In this document: one piece after another, positions 33,215-42,778 of the stretch | Layout: the number at the start of each line of letters is the position of its first letter | Position numbering within the stretch: the stretch's first letter is position 1 | Source of the DNA: Mesorhizobium erdmanii USDA 3471 | GTDB lineage: Bacteria; Pseudomonadota; Alphaproteobacteria; Rhizobiales; Rhizobiaceae | Length of the DNA stretch: 64,000 nt | Direction: 5' to 3' | NCBI RefSeq assembly: GCF_000472705.1 | Contig: NZ_AXAE01000012.1 | Coordinates: 83,716-147,715 of the forward strand | Made by a program: the position numbers and the translations under genes | Notes under the pieces: generated by a model | What the model was told of the DNA's origin: nothing | The model's input: the letters and a program-made list of their open reading frames with translations, nothing else | The model's database searches: none

Positions 33215-33991
33215 ATGAAAATCGTCATTATCGGGGGCACCGGCCTCATCGGTTCCAAGACCACTGAACGCCTGCGCAAGCAGGGTATCGCGGTGATCGC
33301 GGCGGCGCCAAATACCGGCGTCAACACCATCACCGGCGAAGGCCTGCGGGAGGCACTCGAAGGCGCCGAAGTGGTGATCGACCTCGCCAACTCGCCGTCC
33401 TTCGAGGACAAGGCATCGATGGACTTCTTCACGACGTCGGGCCGCAACCTGCTCGCCGCCGGCAAGGCCGCGGGCGTCAGGCATCATATCGCGCTTTCGA
33501 TCGTCGGCACCGAACGCCTGCAGGACGGCGGCTATTTCCGCGCCAAGCTTGTCCAGGAAAATCTGATCAAGGCGTCCGGCATTCCCTACACCATCGTTCA
33601 TTCCACGCAGTTCATGGAGTTCCTGGCCGGCATCGCCAAGTCGGGCACGGTGGGCGAGGCCGTGCATCTTTCGCCAGCCTATGTGCAGCCGATCGCATCC
33701 GATGACGTCGCCGACGTGATGGCCGAGGTCGCGCTCGCCGCGCCGATCAACGGCATGATCGAGATCTCGGGGCCTGACCGTGTGCGGATGAGCGAACTGG
33801 TCGCCCGCTACCTCAAGGCTGTCGGCGATCCTCGCGAGGTCATGGCCGATCCGGAGGCGCTCTATTTCGGCGCGCGGCTGAACGACACTTCGCTGGTTTC
33901 CGACAACAATCCGCGCCTTGGCCACATCACGTTCGAGCAGTGGTTCGCCGCCTCGGCACGGCAATCACCGCCAGCAAACGCGGCGGCCTAG
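33215..33991 (+). CDS. NmrA-like NAD(P)-binding (atypical SDR) protein
   Basis: 258 residues from the ATG at 33215. The cofactor motif is KIVIIGGTGLIGSKTTERL (GGTGxIG), typical of atypical SDRs of the NmrA/HSCARG type. A central GRNLLAAGKAAGVRHHIALS and YTIVHSTQFMEFLAGI follow, without a complete Ser-Tyr-Lys triad, so it may sense redox cofactors or reduce quinone-like substrates. It lies 65 bases after the AhpD-like gene and 37 bases before the cupin gene, in one probable operon. Confidence 0.87.
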   Translation: MKIVIIGGTGLIGSKTTERLRKQGIAVIAAAPNTGVNTITGEGLREALEGAEVVIDLANSPSFEDKASMDFFTTSGRNLLAAGKAAGVRHHIALSIVGTERLQDGGYFRAKLVQENLIKASGIPYTIVHSTQFMEFLAGIAKSGTVGEAVHLSPAYVQPIASDDVADVMAEVALAAPINGMIEISGPDRVRMSELVARYLKAVGDPREVMADPEALYFGARLNDTSLVSDNNPRLGHITFEQWFAASARQSPPANAAA

Positions 33992-34028
33992 GCCCGGGAT
34001 ACCGCTCAATGGAAAAAGGAGCTTTCAA

Positions 34029-34457
34029 ATGATCAAGTCAATCGTCGCCGCCCTCATCGTGACGGCGGCCCTGGCCAACCCGGCCGGCGCCACGCAGGCC
34101 ACTCGCACTGGCGAGAAGGCGGCCAAGGTCACCCTTGTCTATGAGCATGAATTGCCTAACGTGTCGGGCAAGAGCATCAAGGGCATCCTCGTGGAATATG
34201 GCCCCGGCGGGTACTCGCCGGCGCATACCCATCCGAGTTCCGCCTTCATCTACGCGACGGTTCTGGAAGGCTCGATCCGCAGCCAGGTCAATGATGGTCC
34301 GGTCAGGGTCTACAAGGCCGGCGAGAGCTTTTCCGAAATGCCTGGCGATCGTCACAGCGTGAGCGAGAACGGCAGCAAGACCGAGCCGGCAAAACTGCTG
34401 GCGGTCTTCGTGGTCGATACCGCCCAGAAGGAACTGACCTATCCGGCCAAGAAGTAA
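34029..34457 (+). CDS. Exported cupin-domain protein
   Basis: 142 residues from the ATG at 34029, with AAGGAG about ten bases upstream. Residues 1-22 are a signal peptide (IKSIVAALIVTAALANPAG, cut after AGA). The cupin barrel contains the first metal motif GGYSPAHTHPSSAF (two His) and a second GESFSEMPGDRHSVSEN (His), spaced as in metal-binding cupins. It would be periplasmic. It is third in the putative Rrf2-controlled operon. The chemistry is unknown. Confidence 0.88.
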   Translation: MIKSIVAALIVTAALANPAGATQATRTGEKAAKVTLVYEHELPNVSGKSIKGILVEYGPGGYSPAHTHPSSAFIYATVLEGSIRSQVNDGPVRVYKAGESFSEMPGDRHSVSENGSKTEPAKLLAVFVVDTAQKELTYPAKK

Positions 34458-34515
34458 CCCTGGTAAGAGCCGGGCGCCACGTCCGGCCATTGCTCTAGAT
34501 CATGTCGGTGAGCCC

Positions 34516-35544
34516 ATGTTCGGCGAAGACCATTCCCTGGCTCTGGTCCTGATCAACCTTCTGGGGCTTGCCGGCATCGTCGTGTGGCTTGTCCAAGGGC
34601 GTGGGCGTCCGATGGCCCGGCTGATCGTCCAGATCCTGTTCTTCACCGGGATGACCGCAGTGATCTACCTCAGCGGTATCCTGCCGCACCAGGTGGTCGA
34701 GACCGACCTCCAGGGTGCCGGCGCGTATCTTGCGAGGTCCGCGCGCGTCCAGTGGTGGACGCATCTTGCCTGGACGCTTGTCGGCTTTGTGCGCCTCTAC
34801 GTCGTCCTGGAACACCGGCCGCGGGAAGCGCGCCTGCTCCAGGACCTTGTCGTCGCCGCCATCTATCTCGGCGTGGCGCTGTCGATAACAGGCTTCGTCT
34901 TCGGAGCTCCGATCGGAACGCTCGTGGCAACGTCGGGCGTGGTTGCCGTCATCGCCGGGCTTGCGCTGCAGAACACGCTTGGCGATGTCTTCTCAGGCAT
35001 CGCGCTGACGCTGGGCCGAGCCTACACGCTCGGGGACTGGATCGTGCTGATCGACGGCACGGAAGGGCGCGTCGTCGAAACGACCTGGCGTTCCACGCAT
35101 CTGCTCACTGGCGCCGGCAACATCGTCGTCCTTCCCAACGGCATGCTGGCGAAGCTCAGCCTGACCAATCTCAGCCGTCCCGATGCGACGCTGCAGATGA
35201 GCCTGACCGTGCGCATCGCGGCCGCGCACGCGCCGCACGTCGTCGAGGGGGTCATGCAGGCGGCGCTGCGGAGTTGCGAACGGATCGTCAGGGAGCCGGC
35301 GCCGCTGGTCGCGCTCAAGGACATCGACGCCGCGGCGATCGGGATCGATCTGCTGTTTTGGGTGGCCGGTCCAGGCGACAGGCTGGTTGCGAGGAACGAA
35401 ATGATCGACCTCGTTTACCGCCATTGCGAGGCGAACGGGCTTGCGCTGGCAATGCCGCCGCAGAGCTATGCGATCGTGCCTTGCGCGATCAGAGAGCCGG
35501 CGCCCGCGACGCGCGTGCGTTCACGATCATCCGGCTCGCTCTAG
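34516..35544 (+). CDS. MscS-family mechanosensitive channel
   Basis: 342 residues. Four hydrophobic segments lie in the first 160 residues (about 8-27, 34-53, 74-95 and 113-160). The pore-lining and beta-domain signature follows: GVVAVIAGLALQNTLGDVFSGI, then YTLGDWIVL, TTWRSTHLL and VVLPNGMLA, all diagnostic for MscS. It probably releases solutes on osmotic downshift or modulates turgor. The C-terminus overlaps the convergent Rrf2 gene by 18 bases. It is the last gene of the row that begins with the AhpD-like gene; its start is 58 bases after the cupin stop. Confidence 0.9.
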   Translation: MFGEDHSLALVLINLLGLAGIVVWLVQGRGRPMARLIVQILFFTGMTAVIYLSGILPHQVVETDLQGAGAYLARSARVQWWTHLAWTLVGFVRLYVVLEHRPREARLLQDLVVAAIYLGVALSITGFVFGAPIGTLVATSGVVAVIAGLALQNTLGDVFSGIALTLGRAYTLGDWIVLIDGTEGRVVETTWRSTHLLTGAGNIVVLPNGMLAKLSLTNLSRPDATLQMSLTVRIAAAHAPHVVEGVMQAALRSCERIVREPAPLVALKDIDAAAIGIDLLFWVAGPGDRLVARNEMIDLVYRHCEANGLALAMPPQSYAIVPCAIREPAPATRVRSRSSGSL

Positions 35545-36015
35545 CACCCATTCGAAGCTGTTCTTCCAAAGGTCGGCCGGAATCTCCTGCGCCAACGCCT
35601 CGGTGAGATCGGAAAGCCTGACGCCGCGCAATTTCGCACGCCAGGCCTCGTCGGCTTCCCACATGATGCGCGACACCGCGCAAGGGCCGCTTTCGCAATA
35701 GCCCTTCGGGCGGCAAGGGTTGTTCGCGCGGATGTTGTTGCACACGAATGTCCGCGCCTTGCCTTCCACCGCTTCGACAATCTCCAGGAAGGTAATCTCG
35801 GCGGGCGCGCGCGCCAGCCTGTATCCTCCCGACGGACCGAGAGTCGTATGAACCAGGCCGGCCTGCGACAGGCTTTGCAGCGCCTTGGACAGATATTCCT
35901 TGGGAAGGCCGTGAAACTCGGCAAGCGCCTTTGTCGAGAGATAGCGGCCTTCGGGCAGGCCGGCGAGAATGGCGCAGCAGTGCAGCGCCCATTCGACTTG
36001 GCTTTTCAGGATCAT
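35527..36015 (-). CDS. Rrf2-family transcriptional regulator with a Cys cluster
   Basis: 162 residues from the ATG at 36015. The winged helix-turn-helix is at the N-terminus (VEWALHCCAILAGLPEGRYL and ALAEFHGLPKEYLSKALQSL), followed by GLVHTTLGPSGGYRLARAP, the Rrf2 wing. A cysteine cluster in the pattern C-x9-C-x5-C-x4-C (VCNNIRANNPCRPKGYC then ESGPC) could bind an Fe-S cluster or react with oxidants, as in IscR, NsrR or RirA. A perfect GGATAT-N3-ATATCC box lies 40 bases upstream, and two imperfect ones precede the AhpD-like gene, so it probably represses itself and that operon. Confidence 0.9.
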   Translation of the reverse strand: MILKSQVEWALHCCAILAGLPEGRYLSTKALAEFHGLPKEYLSKALQSLSQAGLVHTTLGPSGGYRLARAPAEITFLEIVEAVEGKARTFVCNNIRANNPCRPKGYCESGPCAVSRIMWEADEAWRAKLRGVRLSDLTEALAQEIPADLWKNSFEWVLERAG

Positions 36016-36054
36016 CCACGGGTTCCGGGGTCGATGCCGACCGAACTTTATTAA

Positions 36055-36069
36055 GGATATGGAATATCC
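36055..36069. promoter_or_regulatory. Rrf2-type operator, perfect form
   Basis: GGATATGGAATATCC is a perfect GGATAT-N3-ATATCC inverted repeat, 40 bases upstream of the Rrf2 start. It matches the two boxes at 32618-32651. The rest of the gap 36070-36293 shows nothing recognisable. Confidence 0.65.
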
Positions 36070-36293
36070 CTATTTGAGATCACTGTAAACTACCCGCGCC
36101 CGGCGAAACGGGACGGCCTGCCGGCGGCCAGCAGGCAGGCGTTCAGCCTCCGGAGTGCGGACGTGGTCGGTCCGGCACCGCAGCCGGCGGCGCTCAAGGT
36201 GACGTGAGGCGGTTCGCGATCTGAATCGCGGAACCGCTGCAAGTGCCTGTTTTTGCATACGTCCGGCTTGTCGGTCCGGCCTCGAGTGAACGC

Positions 36294-36330
36294 AAGAAAA
36301 AGCCGCCCTCGCTTTCTGCGAGTAGCGGCT
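36294..36330 (-). terminator. Intrinsic terminator for the His-rich gene
   Basis: Read on the minus strand: AGCCGCTACTCGC, loop AGAAA, GCGAGGGCGGCT, then TTTTCTTG. It lies about 50 bases after the stop of the His-rich gene. Confidence 0.75.
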
Positions 36331-36376
36331 CTTTCCCGGGAGGAAGTCAGGAGGAGGTCAAAGAAATTCCGAAAAC

Positions 36377-36724
36377 TCAAGCCGCCTTGGCGTGCTTGTG
36401 GGCGTGCTTCCTGTGGTGCCTGTGGGTGTGCCTATGGGTGTGCTTGTGGCCGTGCTTTCTGGCGACGTGCTTGTGGCCGTGCTTGCGGTGCTTGTTGTGG
36501 TGGCGGTGATGCCTGTGGTGTTTATGCGCGCGCTTGACCGGCTTCTTCACCGCATCCACGGCAGCCGGGGTCGCCGCCGGGGTCGTCGCCGCTGCCGCCG
36601 GGGCAGTCGCGGGCGCGGTCGTCGTGGTCGTGGCCGCCGCGTTGGCGGTGCTGGCGCCGACGACCGGCATGGCGAGACCAAGCGCAATGGCCAGGCCGAG
36701 GGCGGAGAGCAGGGGCTTGTTCAT
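36377..36724 (-). CDS. Exported His/Lys-rich repeat protein
   Basis: 115 residues from the ATG at 36724, chosen because AAGGAAAG lies seven bases upstream; the frame is open further upstream but without support. Residues 1-30 are a signal peptide (NKPLLSALGLAIALGLAMPV, cut after ANA). Then comes an Ala/Thr/Pro-rich low-complexity linker (about 31-62). The last 50 residues are almost only His, Lys and Arg in short repeats such as HRHHRHHNKHRKHGHK and HTHRHTHRH. Such a tail can bind Ni, Zn or Cu, or anionic polymers. It is probably periplasmic or extracellular. Its partner upstream is the small exported protein at 36757, and a terminator follows at 36294. Confidence 0.8.
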   Translation of the reverse strand: MNKPLLSALGLAIALGLAMPVVGASTANAAATTTTTAPATAPAAAATTPAATPAAVDAVKKPVKRAHKHHRHHRHHNKHRKHGHKHVARKHGHKHTHRHTHRHHRKHAHKHAKAA

Positions 36725-36756
36725 GATAGGCTTTCCTTCAACGTTGATAATTGCTG

Positions 36757-37068
36757 TCACTGGTCGAGGTCGACAGGTGTCACGCCTAGAAGTTTCAGGG
36801 CGTTGGCGTAGGTCCGGATGCCTTGCGCCTGCTTGCGCTCGGAACAGAACCGGTTTGCCTTGTCCTGGAGTGCCGTTGCCTGCGCGATCTGGCTCGCACT
36901 GGCACCGGGTTCGGCTTTGGTGCGGATGGCTCCGTCGAGTTGAAGACCGAGCCGGCTGCAATATTCGCTCCGGGTGACCGCCGCTTCCGCACCCGACTGC
37001 GCGACCGCAAGCATGGCGAGCGAAATGCCTGCTAGGGCACCCATCCATCCGGTCGAACGTCGTTGCAT
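36757..37068 (-). CDS. Small exported protein
   Basis: 103 residues from the ATG at 37068; ATG 37080 is an alternative start, and AAAGGG precedes both. Residues 1-33 form a signal peptide (STGWMGALAGISLAMLAVAQ, cut after AEA). The mature protein is mostly helical with two cysteines (SEYCSRLGLQL and ANRFCSERKQA). It ends GIRTYANALKLLGVTPVDLD. I do not recognise the family. It is followed 32 bases later by the His-rich gene and is probably co-transcribed with it. Confidence 0.7.
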   Translation of the reverse strand: MQRRSTGWMGALAGISLAMLAVAQSGAEAAVTRSEYCSRLGLQLDGAIRTKAEPGASASQIAQATALQDKANRFCSERKQAQGIRTYANALKLLGVTPVDLDQ

Positions 37069-37203
37069 TGCAGGCAGCATCCCTTTGCGTTGCTGTGGCG
37101 GCCGCTGTTCGGCTGCTACGAGGATGGTTATGACTGACGATCTTTTCGCCAGTTTTTCCCGCATGTTGAATCTTGTTTCTGGAGTGTGTCTGGGCGAGCT
37201 GCC

Positions 37204-37388
37204 GATCTCCCCTCTCGTGGGGGAGATGCCCGGCAGGGCAGAGGGGGGCGTGAAGGAACGCGGCCCTGCTTAGCCTGGGTGAACTGGGAACCAAACGATG
37301 GACTGGCGTGATTTGTCATTGACGGAGACGTCGGCGGGCCAGCGCCCCCCTCTGGCCTGCCGGCCATCTCCCCCACAAGTGGGGAGAT
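37204..37388. repeat. Inverted pair of palindromic intergenic repeats (family 1, pair 3)
   Basis: Left copy 37204-37250 and right copy 37342-37388 in opposite orientation, with a core of about 90 bases. Same sequence family as at 1031-1185. The gap 37069-37487 contains only this pair and the upstream region of the ABC-F gene. Confidence 0.9.
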
Positions 37389-37487
37389 CAGCTCTATCTG
37401 CGGCGCTTGTGCCTCTTCCTTTGCCGTGGTGCTTCGCGTATGGCCCCGGGGAAATCCTCCCAAAGGTCCAATTCCCCCGGAAGCCGC

Positions 37488-39110
<1,623 letters not shown>

Positions 39111-39134
39111 CTCCATTTTCCGGGATCCTGCCTG

Positions 39135-39173
39135 AAGGCGCGTCGCCTGCATTCGTTCGCCGCGACGCGCCTT
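39135..39173. terminator. Hairpin between convergent genes
   Basis: AAGGCGCGTCGC pairs perfectly with GCGACGCGCCTT across a 15-base loop. It lies in the 77-base gap between the convergent ABC-F gene and the exported protein gene. No U-run follows on either strand, so it is a terminator-like or transcript-end structure of uncertain strength. Confidence 0.55.
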
Positions 39174-39187
39174 GAGGATGTCGAAGT

Positions 39188-39628
39188 TTACCGCAGCGAG
39201 ATGGCCATGCCGCTGAGGTCGGCGTTGACCTGCAGGCCCACCTGCTTGCCGGTGAGTTCGAGCTGGGCGCCCTTGTCATTGGTCATCAGGATAACCTGGG
39301 CGCCTTTGCCGATCGTGCCGCCGCCGCCCGCCGCGCCATAGACTCCCGTCACATCCCGAGCGCGCCTGATGTGGCGCACGGTGCCATGGAAATAGGTCTT
39401 GGAAACGCCGAAGGCGAGGCCACCCGACACGCCGCCGATCGAGATGGGATAGGTCAAGCCGTGGAAGGTGAACGTGCCTTCGCCACCGGAACCGCCGACA
39501 AAGAAGGCAGCCTTGTAGACGGAAAAGCGGATCGTGCCGCTGTCGGCGTGTGCTGCGCTGGCAAGGCTGACGCCCGCCATGGCCATGGCGGCAACCGCGA
39601 TCGAACGAAATCCGGACGAAATCTGCAT
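39188..39628 (-). CDS. Exported Gly-rich beta protein, unknown function
   Basis: 146 residues. A signal peptide covers residues 1-28 (SIAVAAMAMAGVSLASAAHA). The mature part is Gly-rich and beta-like: FVGGSGGEGTFTFHGLTYPI, SIGGVSGGLAFGVSKTYF, VYGAAGGGGTIGKGAQV, and a final TNDKGAQLELTGKQVGLQ. The pattern is reminiscent of small DUF1134-like or Ysc84-like exported proteins, but I cannot assign a family. It converges with the ABC-F gene. Confidence 0.7.
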   Translation of the reverse strand: MQISSGFRSIAVAAMAMAGVSLASAAHADSGTIRFSVYKAAFFVGGSGGEGTFTFHGLTYPISIGGVSGGLAFGVSKTYFHGTVRHIRRARDVTGVYGAAGGGGTIGKGAQVILMTNDKGAQLELTGKQVGLQVNADLSGMAISLR

Positions 39629-39876
39629 GTGGAGCTCCTCAAAATCACTGTTTGCCCGATCGGTCGGGCGCGTCAGCGCTGTGTCAAAGTTACAACTGAA
39701 CTGTCTCGCCTGTCATTTGGTTCCAGGCACGCGGCCTGATTCCGACCGCGGGAAGATCGACACGAAGCGAGGCCTGTGGCAAGCCGCTGGGGCCAGACAT
39801 CGCGTATACGTGATTGGCGCGACCCGCATGACGGCCGGGCAGCGGAGAGCGGGACGGCAACAACGGGGGCTTGTGG

Positions 39877-40239
39877 ATGAGAATTGCGCTGGAAATTGCA
39901 ATGTCCGCATTGGCGGTGACATTGGGCGGGTGCGCGACATCCCCGGTCGATTATGGCGCGTCGCTTTCGCCGCAGGACCCGAAATGGGCATCGCCGCAAT
40001 GCCAGCAGGCCCGCACGGCGGCTTCCGACTATCAGGCTCGTGAAAAACTTCACCCGGGCTGGGAATTCGCGGCACTCGGCCCCTACGGGCTGGGCATCAT
40101 CGCGGCCACCAAGGAGGCCGAGCAGAAAAATCGAAAGCGGTTCGCCCGCGACGTGTACCTGCAATGCTCCAGCCTGCCGCTGCCGAAGGCGTTGGAGGGT
40201 GATATGAGCCCGGCGATCGCAAAGGCGCAATATCCGTAG
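39877..40239 (+). CDS. Small lipoprotein
   Basis: 120 residues from the ATG at 39877 (a TTG at 39871 is an alternative). The N-terminus MRIALEIAMSALAVTLGGCA has a hydrophobic stretch ending in the lipobox LGGC, so it should be lipidated on the cysteine near residue 19. The mature part contains a further two cysteines (SPQCQQARTAASD and VYLQCSSLPLP). It ends in a soluble tail. No family recognised. Confidence 0.7.
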   Translation: MRIALEIAMSALAVTLGGCATSPVDYGASLSPQDPKWASPQCQQARTAASDYQAREKLHPGWEFAALGPYGLGIIAATKEAEQKNRKRFARDVYLQCSSLPLPKALEGDMSPAIAKAQYP

Positions 40240-40394
40240 GCATCGAGAGCCCGGAGGCCACGCCGCCGACATCGATCAGCGCATGAATGCCAAGGCTCGA
40301 GGTCGCCGGACGCGAGCGTTTATGTCACCAGCCTGTGGAACGTAAATCCATTCGCCAAGTTCTTAGCGTCAGGACAAGCGAAGGGACATCGCAC

Positions 40395-40565
40395 ATGCTG
40401 ACTGCCGTTCGAGCCATGATTGGCCAAGCCCGCCCCACGACCGCGAAGAGCGAACCCGAACCGCAGGGCACCCGCCCAACTCCGATCTCGAAAGAACTCG
40501 ACACGCTGGCAGCGATCCGTCTGACCGACATGGCCGGCTTGGGGGCCTGGTCGCAGGATCGCTGA
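40395..40565 (+). CDS. Small hypothetical protein (56 residues)
   Basis: The ATG at 40395 has GAAGGGA about ten bases upstream. The product begins MLTAVRAMIGQA, continues with a polar Pro/Glu-rich segment, and ends with LDTLAAIRLTDMAGLGAW. There is no signal peptide or membrane helix. It converges with the glutathione transferase gene, 11 bases apart. The ribosome binding site supports it, but the short length leaves doubt. Confidence 0.4.
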   Translation: MLTAVRAMIGQARPTTAKSEPEPQGTRPTPISKELDTLAAIRLTDMAGLGAWSQDR

Positions 40566-40576
40566 TTTCGATAGTG

Positions 40577-41224
40577 TCAGCCGGCCGATGGGGCATTGAC
40601 CGCAAGTTGCGCGGCGAAGGCCCTGGCGTAAGCGGGCCGGGCTTCGCCGCGCGCCACATAGGCAGCCAGGTTTTCATATTCGTCCAGAATGCCTGACATT
40701 CTCAGGCGCAGCAGCACCGACACCATCAAGAGATCGCCGGCGCTGAACGCACCATCGAGCCAGTGGGCAGCGCCGAGGTGGACCGAGAGCTTGTCCAGCG
40801 TCGCGCGAACGCGGTCCTTCACCAATGGCAGGCGTTCCGCGCTCCAAGGCTTATCGGCTTCGAATATTCGTGCCGTCGTCAAGTCGAGGACCGGCGGCTC
40901 GACGGTGTTGAGGGCGGCAAACATCCAGGTGATGGCACGGGCGCGGGCATCGCGGTCCCCAGGCAACAGGCCGGCATGCTGTTCGGCGAGATGGAAGACG
41001 ATCGAGCCGGTCTCGAACAGGCATAGAGATCCTTCCTCATAGGTGGGGATCTGGCCGAAGGGATGGATGGCCAGATGGCCAGGCGCCTTCATCTGTGCGA
41101 ACGAAACGAGACGAACCTCATAGGGCTGCCCCACTTCTTCGAGCGCCCAGCGAACGCGCGTATCGCGCGCCAGTCCCTTGCCGCCATCGGGCGAGCGTTC
41201 AAAGGCCGTGATTATGGGGATCAT
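40577..41224 (-). CDS. Glutathione S-transferase family protein
   Basis: 215 residues. The thioredoxin-like half has RVRWALEEVGQPYEVRLVSF, HPFGQIPTYEEG with the cis-proline, and CLFETGSIVFHLAEQH, where the ETGSI motif binds the glutathione gamma-glutamyl group. The helical half follows from about residue 90 with WSAERLPLVKDRVRATLDKL and a final AYVARGEARPAYARAF. It is soluble and stands alone. Class and substrate are not readable. Confidence 0.9.
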   Translation of the reverse strand: MIPIITAFERSPDGGKGLARDTRVRWALEEVGQPYEVRLVSFAQMKAPGHLAIHPFGQIPTYEEGSLCLFETGSIVFHLAEQHAGLLPGDRDARARAITWMFAALNTVEPPVLDLTTARIFEADKPWSAERLPLVKDRVRATLDKLSVHLGAAHWLDGAFSAGDLLMVSVLLRLRMSGILDEYENLAAYVARGEARPAYARAFAAQLAVNAPSAG

Positions 41225-41365
41225 GGAAGGCTCCGGTGGCTGGTTCGGTGTGTCTGGATCTAGGTGGCACCCAGAGGACGAACGGCCGGCTTCATTCCCG
41301 ACAAGCTATCTCGTTTTTCGGCCATTGGATTTCGCGGCCCGAACCGAAGGAATGCGCCCTGGGTC

Positions 41366-42076
41366 CTAGCGAAGCAGGCCTTCCGCCTCGAAACTGTCCC
41401 AGCCCTCCAGCCGTGGAGCATCATCCTTTCGCGAATTCCCTGCGTTGCGAGACTTGCGCTCCCGCTTTCCCGCGCGCGTCAGAGCGGCCTTGCCGGCGCC
41501 GCGCCGCCTGTTCTCGGCGACTTCCTGCACGTCCTCCTCCCTCCAGGCGCTCGCCAAGTCACGATCGAGAATGTCCTCGATGTGGCGTGGATCGAAAACA
41601 TGGAAAGTGACGGTCTTGGATCGCCCGCGCATCTTGACGGTGCGCGTGCCGATGCTTTTCAGGCGACCGTCCTTCGGCCATTTGTGGCGCTCGCGGGCGG
41701 AGATGGTGAGGATGTCTTCTGCCTCCCGCGGAAGCACGGCCAGCGTTTCGATGCCCGCCAGTGTCCTGGAGATGGTTTCAGAGGCGGCCTGGAATGCATC
41801 CGCGTCGGTTTTCAACATGCGCAATACGATGCGGCCGGTATCAGCCTTGGCAAACTTCCTCACAGCACACGGCAGCCGGGCTCGAATCTCGCGTTCGATC
41901 CCCTTCAGGCGCAAGGAGGAGCCAAGCGTTGCCGATGGCGGCAGCGGCCATTCGGCGACCACTGACGCCTTCGCGGTGCTCACGGCCTGCTCGGATGTGC
42001 GATCAGGCGCGGCGGCAATTGCCGCAACGATGCCGCTCAGGATCTTCCGCAGGGAGTCGCGCTTCTTGGCTGCCAT
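41366..42076 (-). CDS. Hypothetical basic protein
   Basis: 236 residues of unknown family. The N-terminus is Ala-rich and helical. The central part contains TISARERHKWPKDGRLKSIG and a beta hairpin TVKMRGRSKTVTFHVFDPRH, followed by a helix ILDRDLASAWREEDVQEVAE. The tail is very basic (RRRGAGKAALTRAGKRERKS), suggesting nucleic-acid or ribosome contact. Codon use is somewhat less GC-biased at third positions than in neighbours, and the gene lies next to the plsY remnant, so this may be an acquired segment. That is an inference. Confidence 0.6.
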   Translation of the reverse strand: MAAKKRDSLRKILSGIVAAIAAAPDRTSEQAVSTAKASVVAEWPLPPSATLGSSLRLKGIEREIRARLPCAVRKFAKADTGRIVLRMLKTDADAFQAASETISRTLAGIETLAVLPREAEDILTISARERHKWPKDGRLKSIGTRTVKMRGRSKTVTFHVFDPRHIEDILDRDLASAWREEDVQEVAENRRRGAGKAALTRAGKRERKSRNAGNSRKDDAPRLEGWDSFEAEGLLR

Positions 42077-42180
42077 GTTTCATGTTCGCTCATCAGGGGC
42101 CTTCGTGGAACGACAGTTCTCACAGCAGACAACCGGAACGATGCTTAGACGGTTCCACTAGCACATGTAGGCGGCTAGTC

Positions 42181-42658
42181 GCGTTCGCAACCAATGTGTT
42201 GCGGACCCTCGGCAAAGGGCTTGCCCTGGCGGTGCTGCTGGTCGATGTGCTGAAAGGCGTGGCGGCGATCGTGTTTGCACGCGGGCTCTATGCATTGCCG
42301 TTTCTGACGCCGCCGGCAGGGCTTGACCTGCAAAGCTTTGTGCGGCGGCAAATCCGCCGCGACGGGGCTGGGCGTGCTGCTGGCACTGTCCGGGCCAATC
42401 GGCGTGGGGGCCGGGGCGGTCTTTTGCGCCGTGCTGGCGGTATCGAGGATCGTTTCCCTGAGTTCGATGCTGGCGGCGCTGACGGCGATCGTCCTCGTCT
42501 GCGCCCTGGATCAGCCTTTGCCCTACCGGCTGCTGGTGATTGCCGGCGGGCTCTACGTGATAGCGCGCCATCGCGCCAACATCCGGCGGCTGCTCAACGG
42601 GACAGAGCCGCGGCTGGGCCAAAACAGCCCGGAAGCGAAAGCGGAGCCGCTGATATAG
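42181..42658 (+). pseudogene. plsY: plsY (glycerol-3-phosphate acyltransferase) remnant
   Basis: From 42181 the frame reads FATNVLRTLGKGLALAVLLV and DVLKGVAAIVFA, matching the PlsY motif GATNVLRT-x-x-K and the following DxxKG helix. The expected GGKGVATGLG motif appears only in another frame, as GGKSAATGLGVLLALSGPIG, beginning near 42341; the frame then continues with SLSSMLAALTAI and ends in RHRANIRRLLNGTEPRLG, the PlsY C-terminus. So the N-terminal quarter, part of the centre and the reading frame are lost. A functional plsY must exist elsewhere. Confidence 0.75.
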
Positions 42659-42778
42659 ATTGTCCGCTCATGCGGATGCCCCTCGGACATGCACTGCCAC
42701 CGGCTTTAATCGAAAATCGCGCCGTAAACCGCTGAAATCCTTAACACGATTTTCACTCCGCTGCCCTAACGCTGGGTC

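Noticed and set aside
39699..39724. GGAAC-N18-GTT on the minus strand before the Gly-rich exported protein gene
   Set aside because: The spacing is one base longer than in the accepted EcfG-type sites, so it is too weak to annotate, though it may be worth testing.
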